Source of the DNA: Cryptomeria japonica
Lineage: Eukaryota > Streptophyta > Pinopsida > Cupressales > Cupressaceae
Assembly: GCF_030272615.1 (NCBI RefSeq)
Contig: NC_081408.1
Location: 306,492,450-306,556,449, forward strand
Length of the DNA: 64,000 nt
Direction: 5' to 3'
This document shows positions 1 through 10,514 of this stretch, one piece after another (positions within the stretch are counted from its first letter, which is position 1; each line of letters starts with the position of its first letter). Under the pieces are notes generated by a model. It did not search any database. It was not told the DNA's origin and saw only the letters and a list, made by a program, of their open reading frames with translations. The position numbers and the translations under genes were made by a program.

Positions 1-1556
1 GCTTATGTTTCCATGCACAAATAATGTTGTTGAATATGAGGCACTGGTTATAGGCATCAAAATGGTCATGGAATAGAGAATCACATAATTAAAAGTCTAC
101 AAAGATTCACAACTAGTCATCAATCAAATTAACAATGACTATCAGACAAAGGATGACAAGTTGCTACCATACAAGTGAATGGTGGATGATTTTAAACAAT
201 ATTTTGTACACATCACCTTCGAGAAAATACCAAGGTTGGTTAACAGAGCAGCTGATGCAATGGCTACTATCGCTTCACTACTAAAAATTCCAGAGCAATA
301 GTTCTCCCTAGCCTATGACCATTTTGATTCCCATGTTATCTATGCCTTGACCGGTTCGAACTCTCCATTATATGGATCGATATATGACTATCTTAAGAGC
401 AATATCCTACCCATTGACCTATCTTGAAAGCAAAAATGCAACTTCATCTAGCAAGCCGTCCGTTATACTCTCACTGCTGATACTTTGTACCGTTGAGGTC
501 TAGATAGTACTCTTCTTCATTGCCTTGATTGTAATGAATCTGATTCCTCTTTACAAGAGCTTCACAAAGGTATCTATGGCACACATTCAAGTTGTCCTAC
601 TCTTTCTAAAAAGCTTCTAAGAATGGGATATTACTGGCCGACAATGGAAAAAGACTCTTATCGCTCTGCAAAGAAGTTTCCTAAATGCCAAATCCATGGC
701 AATCATATACATGCACTAGCACAAGAACTTCATCCATTCACAACATCCTGACCCTTTTACTAGTGGGGACTAGACTTAGTCAGAAAAATCCATCTTTCAT
801 CTTCAAATGGACACAATTTCATTATAACTGCAACAAAATACTTTACCAAGTGGATTGAAGCAGTCCCCATGACCACAATAACTGGAAAACAGATAGCCTC
901 TTTTATCTTTAATTATCTGACCTATAGATATGGCATTCCAAGTTCCATCATCATAGATAATGGACGACCTTTCAAAAAATAAGATGTCCTAGAACTATGT
1001 GAAAAATTCAAAATCCGACATCATTTCTCTACACCTTACTACCCACAGGGGAATGGTCAGGCAGAAGCATCCAACAAGACAATATTGAAAATCCTAAAGA
1101 AAATAGTGAATGATGCAAGCAAAGATTGTCATATACAACTCAATCTAGCACTTTGGGCATATAGAACTAGCATCTGCATGCCTACAAGAGTGACACCTTA
1201 TTCATTGGTATATGGATCAAAAGCAATTTTACCGTTGGAGGTAGAAATTCCATCTCTCAGAGTCTCTTTGAAAGGCCTAATTCCAGATGAAGAGTATCGA
1301 GTTAATTGATTGCAAGAGCTAAACTACTAGATGAAAGATGTCAATGTGCCTACACTCATCTCAAAACATATCAGCAACGCATGTGCATAAGCTACAACCA
1401 CAAGGTCATTCGTGGAATTTTTAAAATTGGTGACCTAGTACTCAAAGAAAATCCTAGAAATCAGCAAGATCGGGAAAACAAAACAAAATTTGAACCTAAC
1501 TGATTAGGTCCCTATGTCATCATATCATCCTATGGATCAGGGGCTTGTCAGCTAAC
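1..1556 (+). pseudogene. Tat-type gypsy pol fragment: RNase H, zinc-binding domain, integrase
   Basis: The fragment reads rightward with several stops. Residues resembling the second (archaeal-type) RNase H of Tat elements lie at about 8-290: NNVVEYEAL, DSQLVINQ and RLVNRAADAMA. The integrase zinc-binding region follows at about 480-700, with HKGIYGTH and a later Cys; one of the usual Cys residues is lost. The catalytic core runs from about 765, with the first Asp in LDLV, the second in IIDNGRPF (about 950) and the Glu in GNGQAEAS (about 1060). The downstream WAYRTS and TPYSLVYG motifs are typical of gypsy integrases. A frame change near 1305 precedes the C-terminal part with LVLKENPR and GPYVI. 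The frame stops at the insertion of element 1 and resumes at 18937. It is not functional. Confidence 0.9.
1552..1556. repeat. Target-site duplication of element 1, left copy
   Basis: CTAAC here equals CTAAC at 18932-18936, directly outside the other LTR. Five base pairs is the usual gypsy integrase stagger. Confidence 0.9.
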
Positions 1557-2793
1557 TGTAGCTAGGAAATGTGGAAATCATCAAAGCAATGTAATATCAA
1601 TAATAGCTCAATCACAAAAGTAGATTGCAATGATCAATCCTAACACACTCAATAGAGACATGAAAGCAAAACATTCAAAATTAAAGATTATGCAAACCAA
1701 ATGTAGATCTAAATGCTTCCTTCATGCGGCTCTATTGTCCTTCTTTCTTCTCCAAATATCTTTGTTGTGGATCTCACCTACTAGTGCATGATCATGATAT
1801 GAAAGCAAGTAGACAAGATGATTGCTCAAGAGTACTTGAAGCGTGATTGATTCGACAAAATAATTCAAAACAAGCGATTATTAGGGGATAAGGGCCTTGA
1901 TTGAAGAAAATCATCCAATTTATAGAAAAATTGGAGAAATGATCAAATTAGCATGATTCAATTCAAATGGAAATTGCAAATCAATATGACAAATTATGAC
2001 AAATTATGCAATTTCTATGCAAAATTGATTGATTGATGATTATGACAAAATTATGACAAATTGCTATGCAAGGATTTATGACAAGATTTTGAAATAGAAA
2101 TAGACATTTAGGAATTTAGGAGAAATTAGAAAATTAAGTTAGAAATGATGACTTGGAAATTAGGAAATTGATACAAATTAGGTAAATTAATTAATAATCT
2201 CATTAATTAATTAATTTACAAAAATAGGAGGAATTAATTAGCCAATTAAATAAACATTTAATTGTGACAAGAAGACTTAGGATAAATAAATAAATTATTT
2301 AACCTAGAGGGAAAATGGAGAGAAAATGACAAACAAGGTTAAATTAAAAATGCAAGGATGACAATTAGGTCTTGATATAAAATTGATTTGATGTCGATTC
2401 GACCATGATTTTGAATTGATTTGATTGATAAATAATTGAGATTGATTGACAAATTGACCAATATTGATAAAGAGACCAAATTGATATGCACCAATTGACA
2501 TGATTGAAGAGGACAAGGATCGATGACGAATCGATCGTAAAACGATGAGATTGATAAGGACGAGGATCGATGACAATTCGATCTCAAAATGATAAGATTG
2601 ATAACAGGACAAAACCCTAATTCAAAAGCGATAAAAATGAGGAATGCAAAAGAAGGACTCGATGCTCACAAATGATAAAAACCAAGTGCGTGACATAGGA
2701 GAAATGTTAATGCGATGCAAAAACCTAAAATGAGGCAATGTGCAAATGTTAAAGTATGATCCCGCAAGCGTTGACCATTTTTAGGTGTCTACA
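1557..2793 (-). repeat. Element 1, 3' LTR
   Basis: This 1,237-bp sequence is nearly identical to 17702-18931 apart from scattered substitutions, small indels and a divergent patch just inside the left end (about 1565-1610). On the minus strand it begins TGTAGACACC and ends TAGCTACA. It lies directly beside the CTAAC target copy. A minus-strand TATAAAT at about 1915-1925 is a possible core promoter. Confidence 0.92.
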
Positions 2794-2807
2794 TTTTGCC
2801 CCTCTTT
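2794..2807 (-). promoter_or_regulatory. Polypurine tract of element 1
   Basis: On the minus strand the bases before the 3' LTR read AAAGAGGGGCAAAA. The same tract precedes the Tat LTR at 24330-24345, which links the two elements. Confidence 0.85.
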
Positions 2808-4877
2808 GAGATAATGTGATTTTAAGTGTTGTTTCAAAGAACAATAATGAAAATGACATATGCATGCCCCCTCGAGGAATTGGCTGGAAACATGCAAAAA
2901 ATAGGCCAATTGATCGATAAGAATGACAGAAGATGATAGGATCAAACGAACTACCAAGACTGACGGAAGAAATGTTAGTAAGAAGAAATTAGACATAGGA
3001 TAGTTAGAGAAGAAGAAAAAAACTTGCATTCACAAATGCATAGAAGTAGGCGAGAACCTTTATTTAATGTAGCAAAATGGATGCGTAGCATCATGGCATT
3101 GAAGGCCAGAGCTGAAATGCAACCCTTTTTGCAAAAGATAGACACATTGCAGACAAACAACAATCACAACAAAAAAAGAAAAGGACCATGAACCATCTCG
3201 GTCACTCTAAATCACTCAGTGACATCATCGAGCAACATAGGAACATGACCGAAGCCAAAGATAAATCAATAAAAAGATAAGATGCACAAATTCCAACAAA
3301 TCAAACAAACATCTTGATCTTCATTGTCAAAAGTTGAAAGTGTTGATAGGACGATCATGTTGTCTAGTTTCAGGACATGTGGTACCTCGTCTAAGACAGG
3401 ACATAGTCTGGTTTCGAGTATACCACACCCTGTATAAGACCCATGATAGTAGAGACAAGGACAAATGATAGTGATGTTGATGTTCAATTGATATGACAAT
3501 TGTGATCAGTTTGAATGTCTGGTTTGATTGAAAAAATTCATCTGTGAATGTGTGATTTCATTAAAGCACAATGTTGGATTGTGTGTCGTTGGAGGGATGC
3601 TCAGTGATCTGTCTATACACAAAGGGGATATTTTTTTGCAAAATGCATGATGCCAAAGAAATTGTTGTTTTTGAATTTTGATGTTTTGAAAAAAAAAATT
3701 TGTGTTCATTTTTTTTTTCAAGACTTTATTTGACTTTTTAGGGATTTTTTCAGGACATTATTTGATTTTTAGAGATTTTTTCAGGACATTATTTGATTTT
3801 TTAGAGATTTTTTCAGGACATTATTTAATTTTTTATGATTTTTTCAGTACATTTTTCAATTTTTTTGAATTATTTCAGGACATTTTTCAATTTTTTTGAT
3901 TTTGCCCCTAGTGTCTAGCAAGGAAAGGAATATGACAGGTGAATAAATAGGCTTGCTGAAATATTGGTGGATAGAGGGAAGAAAAAGGCCTTTTATTATG
4001 GAGACAATATGGATGCAATTTTCAAGGGCTATTGCATGATGGGACAAGAGACTTGATATGACAATGTAAAGCAATGACATGGCATGAGGGACATGTCAAG
4101 AGGTTTTTGAAACTATGTTTAAATTTTGCATCCTTTTGTCAGATCAAGATCAAGGAATGAAAAAGAGTGTATGGATAGTGATAAGATATGGATAGGATAA
4201 GCAAGACCAAGAATGGATAAGGGACATGGACTGAGGGTCGGGATAGGCTAAGGGATAGTGGCAGAAAGTTACAATAAGACAGGGAATATGGATGAAAGGT
4301 TATAATAAGCAAATGGATAAATACCAAAAGCTATGATGGACTAAAAGCTGCAAAGAAGATGCATGATGCTCATGAAGATCGTCAGCCTTGTCAAGATCAA
4401 AGGTGGAAAAGGGGATATGTACATGAAGGACAATAGAATAATGGAGGGTAATGACAGGGGTTCGATAGGATAATGGAACAATGAAGGACAAAAGGATATG
4501 ATAGGATAAAACCTGCCCCCAAGTGCAGTGTGCAAGAAGTTCATAGATTATGCATGACACCTGTTTGCCAGGTTTTCATCATGGTACTTGCCCAAGGCAC
4601 CTGTTTGCTAGGTTTTCACCAGTGGACGAAATATTTTTGCTTTACTTTTTTTTTTCTTTTTCTCTTTTTTTTTTCACTTTTTTTTTTTTTTTTTTGTATT
4701 TTTGAGCTTTTTCAATAGAAGATGGACACATGATAGGGGATGGAAGAAGGACTCAAGCATCTTTTTGTTTGGCTAGTAGCCTTGAAAAAAAAAAAATGGA
4801 CCATGACCTTTAAAAGTATGCTCAAAGACGTTGGTAGGATAAGGACAAGGAAAAAGAGATGAAACTAAGGCAAGGAT
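2808..4877 (-). other. Element 1 3' untranslated region
   Basis: No convincing gene is present. This lies between the ORF end and the polypurine tract. It holds a ~33-bp T-rich tandem array (3720-3900), homopolymer-rich T/C runs (4640-4700) and two copies of a motif that on the minus strand reads GGTGAAAACCTAGCAA and a close variant (4605-4620 and 4564-4580). That motif also lies just after the stop of the surrounding Tat pol. Confidence 0.6.
3720..3900 (-). repeat. Tandem array of ~33 bp, about five units
   Basis: Units contain TTTTTTCAGGACATT followed by a TTTGATTTTT-like spacer. Units decay to the right. The array sits in the 3' untranslated part of element 1, the region that often grows tandem repeats in Tat-type elements. 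Confidence 0.75.
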
Positions 4878-7293
4878 TTATGTAAAGGATTGGATCAAAG
4901 AGATCGAAGGATGGAACATATACATTGGATAATGGATAGGGTATTGGAAGAATTGGGCTTCAGTGGATGGAAATGAAGGCAAGATCGACATTGGCACACA
5001 CCTTGAGGGGTGATGGACTGATGGAGGAAAAATGTATTTTGGATAATGAGATTTTGACGGAGGAATAGCTTGGGATTTTGGGACATAAGGGCCCAAAATG
5101 GATGAAGAAGGCGGTGGAGGAACAAATTTGAGAGGTTTGGATGGAGGAATAGCAATTTTGGATGCCAAGTTGGATGTTTCTTTAGGCTTTTGTGCTTCAA
5201 GGAGCCGCTTAGGGATCCACATGGTTTTTGATTTTTCATGCTTTTGTGGTTCCTTGGAGTGCATTGTTTGCACAAGGGATTTAGGAACCCATATAGATTT
5301 TGACTTTGCTTTATTTTTCTCAGTGGGCCTCAGTGGCCTTTTGGATATTTCTTTTTCTTTATAGATCATATTGTTCTTTGTTTTGACATGTCGATTATTT
5401 TGGACATTTTGATCCTTGAATACATGTGGATTTATAGACTTATGACTTTTATACTTGGCATCCAAATTGCTTGGAGAGGGAAAGGAATGCATGGATGGAT
5501 ATGAATGAAATGGATTTATTTTGGATGGATGAAATTTACTCAAGGATGTGTGCCTTTGCTAACCTTGCATAGAGGATGAAGGAATATAAGGACCTAAGAT
5601 GGATGGAAGGTATGATGGGGAAGGGATATGTTTGGATTTTGAAGGGATGTTGGATTTAGTAGGGGTACCAACGTCTTGAGGAATTTCACTGAGGCCATGA
5701 CCCTTAAGATCTTCTTTGATATGGAGGGATTCTTGCTTATGGAGATCTACTCCATTTCCTTTATGAATATCTTGAATTGTAGGATACTCTTTTCTTTGGG
5801 AAGAAGACGCGAGTCCATTATGAGGTGGATATGATATGAGAGAAATGATGAGATCTTGAAGCAGATCGGTTTGCACCAAAGTGGAAGAACCCATTATGCA
5901 TGTCGAGGGTTCATGAACATCTTGCACTGACACGTTCGAATTATGAAGGGGATTAGGATCATGAGAGGGACTAGGATTGTGTAGTGGACATGGGTCAATG
6001 ACAAGCTCTTAAAGAGATGGGATGGGAGAAATAATGGGATCATCAAAAGAAATGTGATCTTGGAGTGTATATGGAGCATTAAGACAAGGAGATGGAGGAA
6101 AAAAAGGATCTTGTGGAGGATTTAAAGGCATAATTTGATCTTGACAAGGAGGAAGATCATTGGAATCCTCTTTAAAGGTGCTTTGCTCTTGACTTTTAAT
6201 GGGATCATCAGAAAGGATGGAAGGAATATCTTGATCTTTCTTAGGAAGTGGAATGTCAATGGGATTTGAAAGGACATTTTTTTCATGAAATGGAAGGGGA
6301 TCGTTTGGGATTGGATGGACTAGGATATCTTGATCTTGCTCGGGGAATGGAGTGTCAATAGGACTTTGGATAGGATGGACAAGAATAGGGGAATCATCAT
6401 GAGTTTCTGGGAAGATGAGATCCTGGTCAACAATTGGATGGGATGATAAGGTTTCAGGATCTTGATCTTGATTTTCTTTAGGACTCATTTCTTCATGCTC
6501 TAAATTATCCTCTTGACATGAGGTTGGACTTTGGATATGCATGGGGAATTCTGGCAAGGAATCAATGTTTTGGCATGAAGGAAATGCACTTTGAACATTT
6601 GTAATAGATTCTGGCAAGGAATGAATGCTTGAACATGAGGAAGAGGGACTTCGAATGGGGTCCTCTAAAATAGGTAATGGCAATAAAGTGCATGGTGGCA
6701 TTGGGTCTTGTATTTCTGAAACATGACAAGGATGTGCATCATGAATTGGATTATCTTGGCAATCAATTATGGATAGCTCTTGGATAATTGCAACCTTGGG
6801 TGTATTGTTTGATGAGGACAATATGGAAGGTTCTTGTGAAACTTCTAAAGGTGTAGGGATAGATGCCACTGGAGAGTCAATTTGCTTGTGGGGGGGTGAG
6901 GCATTGCTAGACATAAGTGTATTATTTTGATCTTCCTCAAAGAACTCACTTGGTAGTTTCCTTAAGATCATTGCAATAAAGCCACCTTTCTTTTGAGGTT
7001 TTGACATGGTTGTATCTGGAATTTGAACTTGTTTGGCAAGAAGTTGGTTCTGATCTGATGTCATGTTTTGATATTGGACTTGGTTCAATTGTTCTGACAT
7101 GTTTGAAACTTGGGTTGGTGTGTGCTGCAACCTTTGTTTTTGAATGTTTGGTTGTGGTTGTTGACATTGATATTCCACCATTGGTTGAACCATTTGTTGA
7201 CATTGTATAACTGGTTGGACATATTGTTGAAATTGGACCATTGGTTGTGTTGGTTGTATATGTTGAACAATTGGTTGAACCATTGGTTGTATT
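4878..7293 (-). pseudogene. Element 1 unknown ORF, C-terminal part
   Basis: This is one continuous minus-strand frame with in-frame stops only near 6009 and 5559; all three sections share the same phase. Joined with 15090-15541 it makes about 955 codons. The order is a VQP/MVQ-rich Gln-Pro repeat section, a short basic-hydrophobic block (GGFIAMILRKLPSEFFEED), a long acidic Pro/Ser/Asp-rich section with recurring QDQD, HPI and PSPS phrases, then a basic section with WVPKSLVQ and WIPKRLLE repeats before a His/Pro/Ser-rich end. The phrase bias suggests disorder. It resembles no retroelement enzyme known to me. It could be a structural or packaging protein, or a lineage-specific extra ORF; both are guesses. 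Confidence 0.72.
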
Positions 7294-7298
7294 GGTTG
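7294..7298. repeat. Target-site duplication of element 2, left copy
   Basis: GGTTG here equals GGTTG at 15090-15094. Removing one copy and the element restores the phase of the split ORF of element 1. Confidence 0.9.
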
Positions 7299-8541
7299 TG
7301 TAAAGCGGAAAAATTGAACCCTAGTCGTTCTCCCCTCCCCAACTCCAAGGAGAGAGAAGGGAGAGTCACTAGGGTTGATGGTTTTCACTTAGGAGAGACT
7401 TTACATTCAAAAGAGGGGTTGAAACCCACAAGATCCAATCCCACACAATGCAAGATTGGATTCTATATGAGTTTCAAGGGTTAAGACATCAAGGATACCC
7501 TCTTTTGTAAAGAATGTAGATAGAAGATTGAACTAGGAATGCATGAAAAGTGAGAAAGATTCACTTATAAACAGAGATAGGGATATGGGATGAAGCTGCG
7601 GACCTAGAATTAGCAGTAAAATGTCGAGACGGTGCTGTTCTGCAAATTTGAGCGAAAGTTGATGGGACGATGGCGCCCAGCGTGCACACGGTCCTCCAAA
7701 AAATCCGCGAAACGAAGGTGGATTTGTTCGTCTCTGCACAAGGATTCCAAATCTTCAATTACAGTCGTGTACCTGCAACCTACACACAGAAAAGAGAGGA
7801 CGATTGGGGGGTTAGGGATGAGGGGTTTGCCTTTAGGTCAAACCCCGATTTTGGAATTAACCAAGAAATGAGAATGTTGTAAATGTAAATGTTTGTAATG
7901 TAAACAAGTATTGATACCTTGTTGTAAGAATGTTTGTATTCTTACATGCGAAGGTGTAAATGTTGTTGTATGTTGTAAGTGATCTCCTCTTCAATGGTTG
8001 AATCCTTGTCTTGAATGCAACACTTAGCCTTGAATGGAGACTTAGAATGCTCAATTGCTTGAAGGAATGCTTGAATGCTTGAATGCTTGAAATGCTTGAA
8101 TATCGTTTCCACCTTTTTTCCATCTCCCTAAAATGAGAGAGAAAATGTAGTTTTTATACTTGTCAATTAGGGCTGATAGATTGATTTTCCTGACCTTAGG
8201 CCGACCAGGAAACATTATTTTCCAATTTGCAAACATAAAGACCCGAAGCCCCAAAAGAGACCGAGCCCAAAATAGGGCCAGGGACCAGGGCGCTGGGTGC
8301 CATGGTCCTGGGGGACCAGGGCGTTGGGTGCCCTAGTCCTAAAGGACCAGGGCACTGGGCGCCATGGTCCCACCTCCTGGGATAGCAGGGTGCAAGGAGG
8401 ATTAGGCCAGGGTGCTGAAAAATGTAGTTTTTGATGTCATGAACAAGTTTCGGGGTCTCCATTCAGGTTCCGTGTTGCATCGCCATCGTGAAGACCCAAA
8501 TGCGGTCGAAATTGCAAGTGTCACAATTTTAGGATGCTACA
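7299..8541 (-). repeat. Element 2, 3' LTR (1,243 bp)
   Basis: It matches 13909-15089 closely. It is 62 bp longer because it has three copies of a 31-bp GC-rich unit (8282-8370) where the partner has one. A minus-strand TATAAAAA lies at 8151-8158. Confidence 0.92.
8282..8370 (-). repeat. Three 31-bp units, each a 27-nt imperfect inverted repeat
   Basis: Units start at 8282, 8313 and 8344. Each begins GGACCAGGGC and ends in a TGGTCC-like sequence (CTAGTCC in the second), so the ends can pair. The other LTR has one unit. Related sequences occur elsewhere in the LTRs (7665-7694, 14275-14304) and leader (12851-12880, 13474-13503). Confidence 0.85.
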
Positions 8542-8558
8542 TTTAGCCCCCACTTTAG
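8542..8558 (-). promoter_or_regulatory. Polypurine tract of element 2
   Basis: The minus strand reads AAAGTGGGGGCTAAA directly before the 3' LTR. It differs modestly from the tract of element 1 and the Tat host. Confidence 0.82.
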
Positions 8559-9278
8559 CGGGAGTATAAGCGTACGCCAATACTTCCGGTAAAGTACAAG
8601 GAAACAACATTGAAAGACTTTCACCACGTCAAGAAGGCAAGATACACCAAGCCCCCACTGGACTAAGGATCTTACAACTTCAATTGACAAAGTAAAAGGG
8701 AAGATCATGAGGGAGAACCATGACTGTCAGTAGTAAGGTTCCCTCACTATGAGTCATGCAAGAAAGATATCAAAAATTTTCAAGGCAAAGCTAAATTTGT
8801 CAAGAAATTTTCAAGTATCTTGAAAAGATATGAACGAGATGTATGCCCCCCTACGTTAAAGCGATCGCACACGCCTCACCAGGGGTGATTGCTTTAAGGT
8901 AGTGATACATATAAGAGATGAGAAAGGAGCACGTTATCGCAAGGATTTATCCCCCAAGTGTGAGATAAGCCCAAGGATAATAGACACAAAACACAAAGCA
9001 CAAGGTGACTTTCCTTTCCTCGGGGTCAGTATGCTATATGATAATTCATGTATATCATATGTATGTATGCATAATTGTTCTTCATTCCCCAATCAAGGAA
9101 GGTCACCTAGAAGAAGGGAACACATGTGTCTTTTGAGTCAACATGAGAGAGACCAAAAGAGATCTCAATGTTTTGCATCATCCTCAAGTAAACAACACTA
9201 AGGACAACAAATAGAAGAATGAGAATAACACATAGAAGAAGTAACAAAAGAGAAGAGAGAGTCTGCTATGCTAATGAA
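8559..9278 (-). other. Element 2 3' untranslated region
   Basis: No gene is supported between the stop of the acidic tail and the polypurine tract. The short plus-strand frame here has no recognisable content. Confidence 0.6.
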
Positions 9279-10514
9279 CTAGTCTAGCATGTCATCTACC
9301 TCCCGATCTTGCTGATCAATATTTCGGGAAGGTAGGAAACATGCTAGAGGAGGAACATCCAACACAGCAGATGGAGCTATCACAAGATCCAAACAAGGGC
9401 TATGTTCATGTTCCGAGCCACGTTGTTTTTGTCTAGGAGCTAGGATAAGTGCTTTAGAAAATTCATTAGATAGATGATTATCAACATCAACATATTCATA
9501 CTCACTATCAGAATGAACAGGAGTAACATTTTCATCATGAATAACATTTTCATCTATATCATCATCAAGATTTATAAAAATAGGATCTTTAACTCGCACA
9601 GGATCAAGACCATCATGCATCTTATGTTTAGGAGATTTCGACTCAATTGTCGGCTGAGGAGAAAATGGAATAATATTGGCTGAAGGTGTTTTTGGGGATT
9701 GAAAAGTTTGAGAAGCAGCTGCCTGAGCTCTAAGATGACGCTTTCGTCAGCGTTCACGTGCAGAACGATTCCGTCTAGTCTTAGTAGGAAGTTGAGGTGA
9801 TTGAGGAGGAAGAATGTTCTCATCCTTATCACTTGGGTGTTTAGGTTGTGGTCTCTTAGGTTGAACAATAGGAGAAGAGGAAGGTCTCTTCTCTCCATAA
9901 GAGGAAGGAGGAGGAACTGCTCCATATAAAGGAGGAATATTTGGTTTAGGAAGGAGACCAAGTCCATCATGACGAGGAGGGATAGGTCTACTTTTAGGAA
10001 GTTTATTAGATATAGGCATAGTCACATTCATAGAGATAGGTTGGGAATCTTCTTGAGGAAAGACATTAGTTTTATCTTTCGAAGGAAGAACTTCCTTCTC
10101 AAGAACGATAGGAATGTCAAGTTTGGGTTTTCTAGGTTCACTTAGAGATAGGATCATGTCTTTCTTCCACTTTTGATAAGATTTAAAAAGATGATCACTT
10201 CGTGGAGGAAGAGATTGGAATTGTTTAGGCCAAAAGTAATCAATAGGAATGCTAGAAGTTCTTTCAGCTGGTTTAAAGAGACTATGATTGATAGTAACAA
10301 CTTCACCATTATGGGGAAATTTCAAACACTTGTGAATAGGAGAAGCAATAGCTTTCATGGAAGATAGCCAAGGATAGCCTAGCTTCACACAAAATTGTTC
10401 GGATGATGGAATAATAGCAAAGTCCACATCAAGGAATTTGTTATGGACCCCAATAGGTAATGTAATAGAACCAATTGCAGGAGAAGAAAATGCATCAAAT
10501 AATTTCACAACCAC
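9279..10514 (-). pseudogene. Rest of protease-like domain plus acidic disordered tail
   Basis: This frame continues from Gag with a 2-base phase change at about 10505-10514. The first ~90 residues match the second half of gypsy retropepsins: GSITLPIGV, DVDFAIIP and LGYPWLSSMKAI. A Pro/Ser/Arg-rich region follows, then an in-frame TGA at about 9747, and the same frame continues as an acidic section (INLDDDIDENV) ending at 9279. No reverse transcriptase follows: the 3' untranslated region and LTR come next. The phase change could be programmed or a mutation. The catalytic Asp-Thr/Ser-Gly triad is not seen. Confidence 0.7.
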
